This document shows, piece after piece, positions 48,542 through 58,835 of a stretch of 64,000 nt of DNA. Origin of the DNA: Acetobacteraceae bacterium. Lineage in GTDB: Bacteria > Pseudomonadota > Alphaproteobacteria > Acetobacterales > Acetobacteraceae. The notes below the pieces were generated by a model. That model searched no databases. It was given only the letters and a program-made list of their open reading frames with translations, and had not been told where the DNA came from. Made by a program: the position numbers and the translations under genes. Position 1 is the stretch's first letter. Every line of letters starts with the position of its first letter. Where the stretch lies: NCBI GenBank assembly GCA_027451405.1, contig DAIDJM010000065.1, forward strand, positions 1 to 64,000. The letters run 5' to 3'.

Positions 48542-49996
48542 TCAAATCAATCTCATACCCTGCTCCGGTGCCGGCCGCGGAATGAAGAGCCGCTCACGCG
48601 TCTCCGCGAGAGGTGCGGCGATATCGGCGCGGGTGAGCGCGGAGAGGAAGGCCCTGCCCCAGGCGGCGGGGGTGGCGTTTTCGAGCGTGCGCCAGCATTC
48701 GAGCCAGCGGCCCTGGCGTTCGGCAAGCGACATCGAGAGGGCGCGATCGAGCGCGTCGGCGATGTCGTCCGGGTCGTGCGGGTTGACCAGCAGGGCGGCG
48801 GGCAGCTGGTGGGAGGCGCCGGCGAAGCGGCTGAGCACGAGGACGCCGGGGTCCTGCGGGTCCTGGGCCGCGACATATTCCTTGGCGACCAGGTTCATGC
48901 CGTCGCGGAGCGGGGTGACGAGGCCCACGCGGGCTTCGCGCATATAGCCCGCGACGGTGTTGCGGGCGCCGCCGCGGGCGACGATGCGCAGCGGCGTCCA
49001 GTCGGGTTCGCCCCATTCGCTGTTGATCGCGCCGGCCTCGAAATTCAGCGCCTCGCGCAATTCGCGGTAGGCCGAGACTTCCTTTCGGGATTCGGCGGCA
49101 ATCTGCAGGAAGGTGACGCGGCGGCGGTAGTCGGAGCGGGTCTCGAGCAGGCGGCGATAGCCGGTGAGGCGCTGCGGCAGGCCTTTGGTGGGGTCGAGCC
49201 GGTCGATGCCGAGGATCAGCGCCTGGCCGGTGAGGCTGCGGCGCAGGCGCTCGGTGGCGGGAGAGCGCCAGGCGGCTTCGGCCGCGGCGGCAAATTCGGC
49301 GGCGTCGATCTCGACCGGGAAGGCGCTGACGCGGATTCGCCTTCCAGCGAATTGCACTTCCGAGCTGCCGGGGAGGCGGGTGGCGCCGGTGAGGCGCTGC
49401 GCGGCGGCGACGAAGTTCTCGACGTCGTTCGGGGTCTGCAGGCCGATCAGGTCGGCGCCGAGCAGGTCGCGGATGAGCGCGCTCGCCTGGGGGACGCTGC
49501 AGAGCAGGTCGGGGGCGGGGAAGGGGATGTGGAGGAAAAAGCCGATCGGCGCGGTGACGCCGCGGGCGCGCAGCATCGCCGGCATGGCGGTCAGGTGGTA
49601 GTCATGGACCCAGATCAGGTCGGTCGGGCGCAGCAGGGGCAGCAGCGCTTCCGTCATGCGCTGGTTGACGTCGCGATAGACCTGGGCGGCGCGGCGGTCG
49701 AAGGCCATCGAATCGGGCATCGAATGGAGCAGCGGCCAGAGCGTGCCGTTGGAAAAATCGTTGTAGTAGCGGTCGTGCTCCTCGCGCGTGAGGTCGATGG
49801 TGGCGTAGCGGATGCTGCCGACCTGGGTGGTGTGGACGGTGCGGGAGGCGCTGTCGGCGATCTGGCCGCTCCAGCCGAACCAGAGACCGCCGCGCTTGGC
49901 CATGACGCCGTCGAGGGCCACCGCGAGGCCGCCGGCCTGCACTGTGCCTTCCTGCGGCGCCTGTACTCGATTCGATACGACAACTATGCGGTTCAT
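48542..49996 (-). CDS. otsA: Alpha,alpha-trehalose-phosphate synthase (UDP-forming)
   Basis: OtsA (GT20) joins UDP-glucose or ADP-glucose with glucose-6-phosphate to give trehalose-6-phosphate. The 484-residue protein has VVVSNRVQAP, LIWVHDYHLTAMPAML, IGFFLHIPFPAPDLL, GIDRLDPTKGLPQRL and TPLRDGMNLVAKEYVAAQ. ATG at 49996 overlaps the treY stop (ATGA). It is the last gene of the glgE-to-otsA operon. No otsB phosphatase is present, so trehalose-6-phosphate must be dephosphorylated elsewhere or used directly. Confidence 0.96.
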   Translation of the reverse strand: MNRIVVVSNRVQAPQEGTVQAGGLAVALDGVMAKRGGLWFGWSGQIADSASRTVHTTQVGSIRYATIDLTREEHDRYYNDFSNGTLWPLLHSMPDSMAFDRRAAQVYRDVNQRMTEALLPLLRPTDLIWVHDYHLTAMPAMLRARGVTAPIGFFLHIPFPAPDLLCSVPQASALIRDLLGADLIGLQTPNDVENFVAAAQRLTGATRLPGSSEVQFAGRRIRVSAFPVEIDAAEFAAAAEAAWRSPATERLRRSLTGQALILGIDRLDPTKGLPQRLTGYRRLLETRSDYRRRVTFLQIAAESRKEVSAYRELREALNFEAGAINSEWGEPDWTPLRIVARGGARNTVAGYMREARVGLVTPLRDGMNLVAKEYVAAQDPQDPGVLVLSRFAGASHQLPAALLVNPHDPDDIADALDRALSMSLAERQGRWLECWRTLENATPAAWGRAFLSALTRADIAAPLAETRERLFIPRPAPEQGMRLI

Positions 49997-52761
49997 CCTG
50001 CCTCCAGCAGCGCCACCGGCAAGCGCGCCAATGCATCGGCAAGTCGCAGCCTTCCGCCTGGCCGGATTGCCTCGCCGCCGCCGAGCGCATCCCGCCAATG
50101 CAGGGACGCCAGGCTGCGCGGGAGCACGATGGCCGTGTCTTCCCAGGCGCTCGGGCCTGTATGTGGATGATTCTGACTGAGGAGTCGTGCGGCATGTCTT
50201 GAAATGATTGTGATTGAATGTTGCTGACCCTGTCCTCTTGTAAACGCCAGCGCATGCCGGCAACGGTTCCCTTCGATGGCAAGTTTCGTGTAGCTGCCGT
50301 CAAGAAACAGGCTCGGGCGGCGCGCGCGCAAGGCGAGCGCGCGGCGGAGGATTGCCTGCTTGATTCGGCCGTCGCGCCAGTGGGGCAGGAGCTCGACGGG
50401 AGCCTGGTTGCCTTCGAGTGCGGCGCGGCGGGCGGCGAAATCGACCGGGCGGCGGTTGTCGGGATCGACGAGCGAGAAATCCCAGAACTCGGTGCCCTGA
50501 TAGAGATCCGGGACGCCTGGGGCGGTGGCGCGGAGCAGCGTCTGGCCGAGCGCGTTGATGGTGCCGGCGGGGGCAAGCCGTTCGACGAAGGCGTGGAGGT
50601 CGGCGACGATCTGGGCCGGGCGGTCGGGGTCGAGCACGCCGGCGAGGAAATCCTGCGCGGCTTGCTCGTAGGCTTCATTCGGCGCGGCCCAGCTGGAGCG
50701 ACGTTTGGCTTCGCGCAGCGCCTTCTGTTGCCAGGCGGCGACGCGGTCGCGGAAGGCCAGAAGGCCGTCGCGGTCCTGCGGCGCGAGATCGAGGGGCCAG
50801 GCGCCGATCAGGGTTTCGTACAGCATGATCTCGTCGGCGGCGTCGGGGGCTGGGCCGCCGAGATCGCGCTTGAGCGGGGCGTTGAGGCGGGTCCAGCGGG
50901 CCAGCGCCGCGTCCCAGAGATCGGGAAGTTCGCTGAGCACGGCGAGGCGGGCGCGGGTGTCCTCACCGCGCTTGTGGTCATGCGTGGCGGTGGCGAGCAG
51001 GGCGCGGGGGAAGCGGCGGTTTCGGTCGAGCGCGAGCGCGTGGAAGGCGGCGTCGGTGATGGCGAACTGCTCGGGGTCGCTGCCGACTTCGTTGCGAGAG
51101 AGCAACCGGCCGTAGCGGTAGAAGGCGGTGTCCTCGACGGATTTGGCGGCGGTGGGGGCAGAGAGCTGCTGGAAGCGCACCATGGCGCGCACGCGCTCCT
51201 GGCGGCGCAGGCCGGGCTTGATGTCGCGCAGGCCGGTGCCGGCGAGCCATTCGCCGAGCAGTTCGAGCAGGTCGCGGTCGGCGACGCGGACCGAGCGGCG
51301 GGCGCCGGCGAGCGCCCAGTCGAGCGCGCGGCGATCGGCATCGGAGATGCCGCCGGGGCCGGCATAGATGCGATAGACGCGGAAATGGGCGAGCAATTCG
51401 GTGAGCGTGCGGCTGATGCCGGTGAGCGTGTAGTCGCGCGTGGCGAGCCCCCGCCGGGCGATGCGGTGCAGTGCCACCGCGGTGCTGAACAGTTCGGAGG
51501 AGAGGCTTTCGCGCAGGATCTGGCGGCGCGCGGGAATCGCTTCGTCGTCGAAATTGCCCGAACGGCCGGTGCGCTCGGTCCAGATGCGGGTGATTTCGGC
51601 TTCGCCGTCCGGATCGTGCAGGACGGCGGCGGCCTGGTTCATGAAATCGTAGCCGGTGGTGCCGTCGGTGAGCCAGTCGGCGGGGAGGGATTCGTGCGGG
51701 GCGAGGATTTTCTCGACCCAGAGGATCGGCGCCATGTCGCGCAGGCCTTCGGGGCGTTCGGCGTGGAGGGTTTCGAGCCGGCGGCGTAATTTCCGGCAAT
51801 AGCCGCGCGGGTCGGCGAGGCCGTCGACATGGTCGATGCGGAGCCCGTCGATCAGGCCTTCGGCATAGAGCGCGAGCACTTTGCCGTGCACCGCGTCGAA
51901 CACGCGGGGCAGTTCGGTGCGGAGCCCCGCGAGCTGGTTGACGTCGAAGAAACGGCGCCAGTTGATTTCGTCGGAGGCGGCGCGCCACCAGGCGAGGCGG
52001 AAATTCTGGCGCTCCAGCAGCGTGTGCAGCCGGTCGCGACCGGTGTCGGAGTCTTCGTTGAACAGGGCGAGGGCTTCGGTGATGGCGGGGGCGAGGGTGG
52101 GATCGCGAAGTGCCGCGCGGGCTTCCGCGGCGGCGCGGCGCATGGCGTCGCGCTCGGTGGGGAGATCGGTGAAGGCGCGGGCCGGGGCTTCGAGCGCGCC
52201 GCCTTCGCGCAACAGAACGGCCGCGTAGTCACGCGGGTTGAGCGGGAAGCGGTTGCCGAAATAATCGACGAAGAGGCGGCCGTCTTCGGGATCGAAGCGG
52301 AGACGCAGTTCGCCGGCTTGAAGCGCATCGCCATAGGCTTTGCCTAAAAACGGGGCAAGCATGCGGCCGCGCAGCGTGGCGTCGGGCGGGTCCCAGTCGA
52401 TGTCGAAGAAATCGGCATAGGGGCTGGCGCGGCCCCATTCGAGCACGTCGAGCCACCATTCATTGTCGGCGCCGCCGACGCCCATGTGGTTGGGGACGAT
52501 GTCGAGGATGATTCCCATGCCATGGGCGCGCAGCGTTTCGACGAGGCGGCGGAACTCCTCCTCGCCGCCGAGTTCGGGATCGATGCGGGCGGGGTCGGTG
52601 ACGTCGTAGCCGTGGGTGGAGCCGGGGCGGGAGGTGAGAAGCGGGGAGGCGTAGAGGTGGGTGATGCCTAAGCGTTCCAGATAAGGAACGAGTTCGATGG
52701 CGCGGCCGAGCGGGAAGTCTTTGTGGAATTGCAGGCGGGCGGTCGCGAGAAGTGGTTTCAA
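49993..52761 (-). CDS. treY: Maltooligosyl trehalose synthase
   Basis: TreY (GH13) converts the reducing end of maltodextrins into a trehalosyl end. The 922-residue protein has TARLQFHKDFPLGRAIELVPYLERLGITHLY, HGYDVTDPARIDPELGG, DIVPNHMGV, GLRIDHVDGL, and the family-typical SVEDTAFYRYGRLLS. The start is TTG at 52761. It is preceded by GGAGG five bases upstream, which belongs to the left end of a GC-rich palindromic repeat. The frame open to 52797 covers only repeat sequence. It works with TreZ two genes upstream. Confidence 0.93.
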   Translation of the reverse strand: MKPLLATARLQFHKDFPLGRAIELVPYLERLGITHLYASPLLTSRPGSTHGYDVTDPARIDPELGGEEEFRRLVETLRAHGMGIILDIVPNHMGVGGADNEWWLDVLEWGRASPYADFFDIDWDPPDATLRGRMLAPFLGKAYGDALQAGELRLRFDPEDGRLFVDYFGNRFPLNPRDYAAVLLREGGALEAPARAFTDLPTERDAMRRAAAEARAALRDPTLAPAITEALALFNEDSDTGRDRLHTLLERQNFRLAWWRAASDEINWRRFFDVNQLAGLRTELPRVFDAVHGKVLALYAEGLIDGLRIDHVDGLADPRGYCRKLRRRLETLHAERPEGLRDMAPILWVEKILAPHESLPADWLTDGTTGYDFMNQAAAVLHDPDGEAEITRIWTERTGRSGNFDDEAIPARRQILRESLSSELFSTAVALHRIARRGLATRDYTLTGISRTLTELLAHFRVYRIYAGPGGISDADRRALDWALAGARRSVRVADRDLLELLGEWLAGTGLRDIKPGLRRQERVRAMVRFQQLSAPTAAKSVEDTAFYRYGRLLSRNEVGSDPEQFAITDAAFHALALDRNRRFPRALLATATHDHKRGEDTRARLAVLSELPDLWDAALARWTRLNAPLKRDLGGPAPDAADEIMLYETLIGAWPLDLAPQDRDGLLAFRDRVAAWQQKALREAKRRSSWAAPNEAYEQAAQDFLAGVLDPDRPAQIVADLHAFVERLAPAGTINALGQTLLRATAPGVPDLYQGTEFWDFSLVDPDNRRPVDFAARRAALEGNQAPVELLPHWRDGRIKQAILRRALALRARRPSLFLDGSYTKLAIEGNRCRHALAFTRGQGQQHSITIISRHAARLLSQNHPHTGPSAWEDTAIVLPRSLASLHWRDALGGGEAIRPGGRLRLADALARLPVALLEAG

Positions 52762-52765
52762 GTGG

Positions 52766-52896
52766 GCCTCCGGCGGGCAGGGGCTCTGCCCCTGCACCCC
52801 GCTGGGGCCGGTGGGCCCCAGACCCCGGTACTGGGGTCTGGGGCCTTTCGGCCCCAGTGGGGGTGCAGGGGGCGAAGCCCCCTGCCCGCCGGAGGC
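52766..52896. repeat. GC-rich palindromic element (REP/BIME-like), copy 4, complete
   Basis: This is the best preserved copy, a 131-bp near-palindrome. It has outer arms GCCTCCGGCGGGCAGGGG and its complement at the right end, inner stems GCAGGGGC-TCT-GCCCCTGC, CTGGGGCC-GGTG-GGCCCCAG and CTGGGGCC-TTTC-GGCCCCAG, and the right end CCGCCGGAGGC. It sits between malQ and treY in the operon, supplies the treY ribosome site, and could attenuate or stabilise the transcript. Confidence 0.88.
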
Positions 52897-52902
52897 AAGA
52901 TG

Positions 52903-54879
52903 TTATCCGTTCTTAACGCGCCGCGCCGCGATCCGGCGCATCAGCGCGTCACGATCCCGTAGTTGCGCGCCCAGATCGGCTGGCAGCCGCCGGCGCCAGT
53001 TCGGGTGCTCATCGATCGTGTTGGGAAGATTCGGCTGTTCCTCGAGCCCGAGCACATCCTCGATCGGCAGGATGGCGAGCGCGCAAGCGCTGCCGGCGAC
53101 ATGCACGCAGGCGGCTTCGGCGGCTTGGGCCGGCGCGCTCGCGGCGGGAGGATCGCCTTCGGCGGCGCCGCTCGCCTGCATGGCCTGCCACAGACGCGTG
53201 CGCTCGGCCGCGCGCTCGGCTTCATCCTGTTCGCCGAGCGTGCCGAGCCGCGCGCGCCATTCGAGGTCGCGGCCGCTCCACCAGCCGGCGACGGTCGGTA
53301 GATCGTGGGTGCTGGTCATGGCGGCCGCCACAGGCGACCACGTGGCAGGAGGCTTGAAAGCCTGGGCCTGATCCCGTTCGAACCAGAGCACCCGCATGCC
53401 GTGAATGCCGCGCTCGGAGAGCGTCTCGGCAAAACCTTCCGGGACGGTGCCGAGATCCTCGGCAAGGATGACCGCGCGGCGGCGCTGGGATTCGAGCGTC
53501 AGCAGGCGCAGCAGGTCGGCCTCAGGGAAGGCGAGATAGGTGCCTTCGGTCGCGTCGGCGCCTTCGGGAATGACCCAGAGGCGGCGCAGGCCCATGGCGT
53601 GGTCGATGCGCACGCCGCCGGCATGGGCAAGCGCGGTATCGAGCATGGCGCGGAAAGCCGAGAAGCCGTGCGCGCGCAACCCTTGCGGCGAGAAGGCGGC
53701 GAGGCCCCAGTTCTGGCCGGTGCGCTGGAACAGATCCGGGGGCGCACCGATCGTCAGGCCGGAGAGGATCTGGTCGGGCTGCGCCCACGCCTGGCTGCCG
53801 CCGGAATCGACGCCGACCGCGAGATCGGTGATCAGCCCGATGGCCATGCCGGAGTCGCGCGCTGCGGCTTGTGCGCGTTGCAGGCCGCGATCGGCGAGGA
53901 ACTGCAGGAAAGCGTGGAATTCGACCTGGCGAGCATGCTCGCGCGCGAAATGCGCGACCTCCGGCCGGCGATGATCGCGGAAAGCAGGCGGCCAGTGGCG
54001 CCAGTGCCAGTATTTGTGGTGCTCGCCGAACAGGTGGGCGTGCAGCGCTTCGAAGCGCGCATGAAGTTCGATGGTCTCGCCGCGCTCGCTGCGAAACCGG
54101 TAGAACTCCTCCATGAGGTCGGGATCGGCGCGCTGCTCGGCGAAAATCGAGCATAGGCGCTCCAGCCTGGCGCGCGCGGCGGCGGGCCAGTCGATGAGCG
54201 GGAGGGCCTCGAGCGCGGCGGCGCGGTCCTGCCAGCGCGCATCGGCATTCAGATCAACCGGGCAATGCAGCACATTGAGCGCAACCCGGCTCGACGGGGC
54301 GTAGGGGCTGAACCGGTCTGGATCAGCACTGAATTGCGCGTGCACCGGACTGATCGCGAGCGCCTGCGCGCCGGTTGCGGCAACCTCGCGCGCGAAGTCC
54401 GCGAGGGCCGCGTAATCGCCAATTCCGGCATCGCCCGGGCGCCGCAGCGAGTAGAGCTGCACCGCGATGCCCCAGGCGCGATTGCCGGCGCCGAGATCGG
54501 CACCCGTCGAGGCGCGTGGCGGCGCGACCGCGACGGTCAATTCCTGGCTGCCGATCGTGAGCCGATGGTAGCCGGGCTCCAGGATGGCGCGGATTGTGCA
54601 GCCGCCATCGACGGGCGTCGCGCGGCCGTCGAAGCGCCGCCCATCTTCGAGGGTCAATTCGAAAGACGTCGCCGGCGCGGGCAGAAAAACGGGCTTGCCG
54701 GTATCGGCGGTGATCAGCGGGGGCAGGGTCGATGGCGTCTCGACAGGTCCGAGCGCGGCAAGCACGGAGCGCAGCGTGGGAATACCCACTTGGTGTTCGG
54801 TGCCGAAAATATCGTGCCAGCGGGTTGCGATGCCGACCCGTTCGGACAGCGCTCGAACCTCGTCGTCGTTCAGTGCCAT
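52903..54879 (-). CDS. malQ: 4-alpha-glucanotransferase (amylomaltase)
   Basis: MalQ (GH77) moves glucan segments between maltodextrins, recycling short products. The 658-residue protein has an N-terminal beta domain, then the GH77 core (AWGIAVQLYSLRRPGDAGIGDYAALADFA), the conserved loop ITDLAVGVDSGGSQAW, ADGVRIDHAMGLRRLW-type (GGVRIDHAMGL) with the catalytic aspartate, and LAEDLGTVPE with the acid/base. ATG at 54879 is 7 bases after treZ, indicating coupling. It is followed by GC-rich element copy 4 before treY. Confidence 0.93.
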   Translation of the reverse strand: MALNDDEVRALSERVGIATRWHDIFGTEHQVGIPTLRSVLAALGPVETPSTLPPLITADTGKPVFLPAPATSFELTLEDGRRFDGRATPVDGGCTIRAILEPGYHRLTIGSQELTVAVAPPRASTGADLGAGNRAWGIAVQLYSLRRPGDAGIGDYAALADFAREVAATGAQALAISPVHAQFSADPDRFSPYAPSSRVALNVLHCPVDLNADARWQDRAAALEALPLIDWPAAARARLERLCSIFAEQRADPDLMEEFYRFRSERGETIELHARFEALHAHLFGEHHKYWHWRHWPPAFRDHRRPEVAHFAREHARQVEFHAFLQFLADRGLQRAQAAARDSGMAIGLITDLAVGVDSGGSQAWAQPDQILSGLTIGAPPDLFQRTGQNWGLAAFSPQGLRAHGFSAFRAMLDTALAHAGGVRIDHAMGLRRLWVIPEGADATEGTYLAFPEADLLRLLTLESQRRRAVILAEDLGTVPEGFAETLSERGIHGMRVLWFERDQAQAFKPPATWSPVAAAMTSTHDLPTVAGWWSGRDLEWRARLGTLGEQDEAERAAERTRLWQAMQASGAAEGDPPAASAPAQAAEAACVHVAGSACALAILPIEDVLGLEEQPNLPNTIDEHPNWRRRLPADLGAQLRDRDALMRRIAARRVKNG

Positions 54880-54886
54880 CGCGCGA

Positions 54887-56623
54887 TCAGCTGGCTTCGT
54901 CCACAAAGGCTGCCGTGCAGTATCCGGGTAACCGGCCCGAGGCAAGCGTGGCGGTGCAAAAAATGGGAGCCGTGGGGGCTTCAAACGAAACCGGTGCGGG
55001 ATCGAAATTTCCTGCCAGCGTGAGGCGCCTGCCATCCCCGAGTCGCCACGCCGCTTGCACCGCGCGCGGCCCGATCGGCGTCGCGCCGAGACTGCGGCAG
55101 CCCTCGATGCCAGGGACGATCACGCGTGCGCGAAGCCCGAGCAGCGTTCGGTAATACTCGACCATGGCGCGGCCGTCCGGGGTTGCGGCTTCGCCGGCGA
55201 TCGAGCAGGCGGTGAAGGTCGCCGGGTCGTTGGGGTCGGGAATGCGTTCGCGCCGCGCTTCGTCCTGGAAGGCGGCGAAGTGGCGGAATTCGCGCCGGCG
55301 TCCCTCGCGCACGAGGGGGGCGAGCTCCGCGTTGTGATCGGTGAAGAAGAGGAACGGCCGCTCCGTCCCCGTTTCCTCGCCCATGAACAGTAGCGGAATG
55401 AACGGCGAGAGCAGCATGAGTGCGATCGCGGCGCGCAGCGCGCCCGGATCGGCGAGCGAGGACAGCCGCTCGCCCATGGCGCGGTTGCCGACCTGATCGT
55501 GGTTTTGGAGGCAAATCACGAAAGCGGTGCTGGGCAGGTGGGCGGAGGGCTCGCCGCGGCCTCGTTCACCCTGATCGACGAAACCTTCGGCGAGCGCGCG
55601 GGCCAGCTGCTCGGCCGGGTTTTGAAAGCCGGCATAGTAGCCTTCGAATTCCCCGGTGAGCAGGACATGAAGGCAGTGATGAAAATCGTCGCTCCATTGC
55701 GCGTCGAAGCCGGCCTGGTCGGGCGAGGGGCGGAGCAGCGAGGCGCGGTTGCCTTCGTGCTCGAGCACGAGATGCACGTCGCGGCCGGCGCCTGCGCGCA
55801 ATTCGGCAGCGAGGATCGGCAGAAAGTCCTGCGGTGCGATGGCGTGCACAGCGTCGAAACGCAATCCGTCGAAACGGTACTCCCGAAGCCACATCAGCGC
55901 ATTGTCGATGAAGAAGCGCTGCACTTCCGGCCGTGTGAAATCGATGGCGGCGCCCCAGGGCGTGTGAATCTCAGGGTCGAAAAACGGCTTGGCGTAGACG
56001 TGCATGTAGGCCCCGTCAGGGCCGAAATGGTTGTAGACGACGTCGAGCAGCACCATCAGGCCGAGTCCGTGAGCCGCATCGACAAGCGCCTTCAGTTGCG
56101 CAGGCGTTCCGTACGTTTCGTCCGGCGCGTAAGGCAGGACACCGTCATAGCCCCAGTTGCGGCGCCCGGGGAAATCCGCGACCGGCATCAGCTCGATGGC
56201 GGTGATGCCGAGGTCGCGCAGAAACGGCAGCTGGGCCTGCACGCCCTCGAAGCCGCCGAACAGGCCGGGATGCACCTCGTAAATCACGGCCTCGTGCCAG
56301 GGCCGGTTACACCACCCGACGTTTTTCCAGACGTAATCGTTGGGCTCGACGATCAGGCTGGGGCCGTGGACGTCTCCGCTTTGCGCGCGCGACGCGGGAT
56401 CGGGCACGCGCAAGCCGTCGGGCAGAACGAACTGGTAGCGCGCGCCCGGGCCGGCACTCTGTTCGGCTTCGAACCAGCCGTCGGTGAGGCGCTGCATCGG
56501 ATAGCGCTGCCCATCGAGCTCGAGCGACACCTCCTCGACCGAGGGTGCCCAGAGTGCGAAGCGCACCCGGCCGCCCGGTCGCAGCTCCGGGCCGAAACGG
56601 CGCGTCAGCGGGAAATCGTGCAA
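54887..56623 (-). CDS. treZ: Maltooligosyl trehalose trehalohydrolase
   Basis: TreZ (GH13) releases trehalose from the trehalosyl-maltodextrin made by TreY. The 578-residue protein has an N-terminal E-set domain (VRFALWAPSVEEVSLELDG), then the GH13 barrel with VIYEVHPGLFGGFEGV, VVYNHFGPDGAY, YRFDGLRFDAVHAI and LVLEHEGN. Motifs FVICLQNHDQVGNRA and LLFMGEETGTERPFLFFTDH are characteristic. It lies 7 bases after glgB and 7 before malQ, part of the long minus-strand operon. Confidence 0.94.
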   Translation of the reverse strand: MHDFPLTRRFGPELRPGGRVRFALWAPSVEEVSLELDGQRYPMQRLTDGWFEAEQSAGPGARYQFVLPDGLRVPDPASRAQSGDVHGPSLIVEPNDYVWKNVGWCNRPWHEAVIYEVHPGLFGGFEGVQAQLPFLRDLGITAIELMPVADFPGRRNWGYDGVLPYAPDETYGTPAQLKALVDAAHGLGLMVLLDVVYNHFGPDGAYMHVYAKPFFDPEIHTPWGAAIDFTRPEVQRFFIDNALMWLREYRFDGLRFDAVHAIAPQDFLPILAAELRAGAGRDVHLVLEHEGNRASLLRPSPDQAGFDAQWSDDFHHCLHVLLTGEFEGYYAGFQNPAEQLARALAEGFVDQGERGRGEPSAHLPSTAFVICLQNHDQVGNRAMGERLSSLADPGALRAAIALMLLSPFIPLLFMGEETGTERPFLFFTDHNAELAPLVREGRRREFRHFAAFQDEARRERIPDPNDPATFTACSIAGEAATPDGRAMVEYYRTLLGLRARVIVPGIEGCRSLGATPIGPRAVQAAWRLGDGRRLTLAGNFDPAPVSFEAPTAPIFCTATLASGRLPGYCTAAFVDEAS

Positions 56624-56630
56624 TGCGCGA

Positions 56631-58832
56631 TCAACCGGGCGTCAGGATCAGGGTCGCGAGCGGTGGCAGGGTGAGTGAGAGCGAGAAAGGCAGGCCATGG
56701 GCGCCGTTCGCGTCAGCCTGAACGGAGCCGCCATTGCCCATGTTCGAGCCGCCATAGACCGCCGCGTCGGTGTTCATGGCTTCGACCCATGTGCCGCCGC
56801 AGGGCACACCCACGCGGTATGCCTGGCGCGGCACCGGCGTGAAATTGCACACCGCGAGAACGGGTGCGCCCTCGTTGCCGAAGCGGAGATAGGCGTAGAC
56901 GCTCTGCATTTCATCATCGAGCACGACCCATCGGAATCCCTCCCAGGAAGCGTCACGCTGATGCAGCGCCGGTAGTTCCCGGTAGAGGCGGTTGAGGTCA
57001 CGCAAGGCGGATTGCACGCCGCGATGGCGCTCGTAGTCGAGCAGATACCAATCGAGCCCGTGGTCGTGATTCCATTCGTGCCATTGGGCGAACTCCCCGC
57101 CCATGAAGAGGAGCTTCTTGCCCGGATGCGTCCACATGAAGGCAAAATAAGCGCGCAGATTGGCCAGCCGTTGCCAGTCGTCGCCCGGCATTTTGCAAAC
57201 TAGCGAGCCTTTGCCGTACACGACTTCGTCATGGCTGAGCGGCAGGACGAAGCGCTCGCTGAAGGCGTAGATCAGGCCGAAGGTGAGATTGTGGTGATGG
57301 TAGCGCCGGTGCACGGGGTTCTCGTGCATGTAATGCAGCGTGTCGTGCATCCAGCCCATGTTCCATTTGTAGTCGAAGCCGAGTCCGCCCTGATCGACCG
57401 GGCGTGAGACGCCCGGGAAGGCGGTGGACTCCTCGGCGATGAGTTTGGCGCCCGGTGCGCGCTGCGCCACCGCCTGCGAAAGTTCGTGGAAAAAGCTGAT
57501 TGCTTCGAGATTCTCGCGCCCACCGTAGATATTCGGAATCCATTCGCCTTCGGGGCGGCTGTAATCGCGATAGAGCATGGAGGCGACGGCATCCACACGC
57601 AGACCATCGACATGGTAATGTTCGAGCCAGAACAGTGCGCTGCCGATCAGGTAGGCTCGCACTTCGTTACGGCCATGATTGTAGATCAGCGTGTTCCAAT
57701 CACGATGGAAACCTTCTCTTGGATCCTGGTGCTCGTAGAGCGGGGTGCCGTCGAAAAGCGCGAGGCCGTGTGCGTCGGTCGGGAAGTGGGCGGGCACCCA
57801 GTCGAGGATTACGCCAATGCCGGCCGCATGGCAGCGATCGACGAACAGCGCGAAATCACCGGGTGGTCCGAGCCGCGCGGTGGGCGCGAACTGACCGAGC
57901 GGCTGATAGCCCCAGCTGCCGCCGAACGGGTGTTCCATGATCGGCAGCAGTTCGACATGGGTGAAGCCCATCTGCTTGACGTAGGGCACGAGTTTGTCGG
58001 CCAGTGCGCGCCAGCCGCGTTCGCCGCGATCTTCCTGCGGGAGCCAGGACATGGCGTGCACTTCGTAGATCGAGATCGGTGCGGTCTCTGCCTGGCGGGT
58101 GACGCGCTCCGCCATCCATTCGGCATCGGTCCAGACAGGCTCTGCGGGATCGGCGACGATCGAGGCCGTGCACGGCGGACATTCGGTGCGCCAGGCGACC
58201 GGATCGGCCTTGAGTGGCAGCAGTTCGCCCCACGGCCCGAGCAGCTCGTATTTGTAGATGGTGCCGGCGCCGATTCCCGGCAGGAAGATATCCCAAACGC
58301 CGGGGCCGTAACGGCGCCGCATCGGGTGACGCCGCCCATCCCACTGGTTGAAATCACCGACCACCGACACGCGCGATGCATTCGGCGCCCACACGGCGAA
58401 GCGCACGCCGGTGACACCGTCGATCTCGGTGACGTGCGCGCCCATGACGCGGGCGAAGTCCCGATGACGGCCTTCGGCGAGCAGATAGATATCGAGTTCG
58501 CCGAGTACGGGCGGAAATCGGTAGGGATCCTCGATTTCGCGCGTGGCGCCGCCTTGGGTTTGGATCTTCAGCCGGTAGGGGGTGAGACGCTCGACCGTGC
58601 CGGACCAGAATCCCGCCGGGTGGCGCAGGCTGAGTTTGCCGATCACGGCCCCGGTGTCGCGTGCAACGACCTCCACCCGTTCCGCGCCTTCGGGCAAGAA
58701 GGCGCGCACCACGGCAGTGCCGTCCATCTGATGAGGGCCGAGGATGCCGAACGGGTCGCCGTGCCGGCCTTGCACGATCGCTTCGATCGCGGCCGCGTCG
58801 AGCGGATCGGCGGGAGGCGTTGCGTCCATCAT
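56631..58832 (-). CDS. glgB: 1,4-alpha-glucan branching enzyme
   Basis: GlgB (GH13) makes alpha-1,6 branches in glucan. The 733-residue protein has two N-terminal CBM48 modules (residues 20-110 and 140-240) and a GH13 barrel with catalytic Asp414 in [10 protein letters not shown] and Glu467 in [10 protein letters not shown]. Its [17 protein letters not shown] is also typical. It is placed after treS-maltokinase by 3 bases. In the GlgE pathway it branches the glucan that GlgE extends, and TreY/TreZ then draw from it. Confidence 0.96.
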   Translation of the reverse strand: MMDATPPADPLDAAAIEAIVQGRHGDPFGILGPHQMDGTAVVRAFLPEGAERVEVVARDTGAVIGKLSLRHPAGFWSGTVERLTPYRLKIQTQGGATREIEDPYRFPPVLGELDIYLLAEGRHRDFARVMGAHVTEIDGVTGVRFAVWAPNASRVSVVGDFNQWDGRRHPMRRRYGPGVWDIFLPGIGAGTIYKYELLGPWGELLPLKADPVAWRTECPPCTASIVADPAEPVWTDAEWMAERVTRQAETAPISIYEVHAMSWLPQEDRGERGWRALADKLVPYVKQMGFTHVELLPIMEHPFGGSWGYQPLGQFAPTARLGPPGDFALFVDRCHAAGIGVILDWVPAHFPTDAHGLALFDGTPLYEHQDPREGFHRDWNTLIYNHGRNEVRAYLIGSALFWLEHYHVDGLRVDAVASMLYRDYSRPEGEWIPNIYGGRENLEAISFFHELSQAVAQRAPGAKLIAEESTAFPGVSRPVDQGGLGFDYKWNMGWMHDTLHYMHENPVHRRYHHHNLTFGLIYAFSERFVLPLSHDEVVYGKGSLVCKMPGDDWQRLANLRAYFAFMWTHPGKKLLFMGGEFAQWHEWNHDHGLDWYLLDYERHRGVQSALRDLNRLYRELPALHQRDASWEGFRWVVLDDEMQSVYAYLRFGNEGAPVLAVCNFTPVPRQAYRVGVPCGGTWVEAMNTDAAVYGGSNMGNGGSVQADANGAHGLPFSLSLTLPPLATLILTPG

Positions 58833-58835
58833 CGT

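Noticed and set aside
52762-52797. Upstream extension of treY to an ATG at 52797
   Set aside because: Lies entirely in the GC-rich repeat; the TreY match begins after the TTG.
53305-54156. Plus-strand frames antisense to malQ
   Set aside because: Shadow of malQ; no domain similarity.
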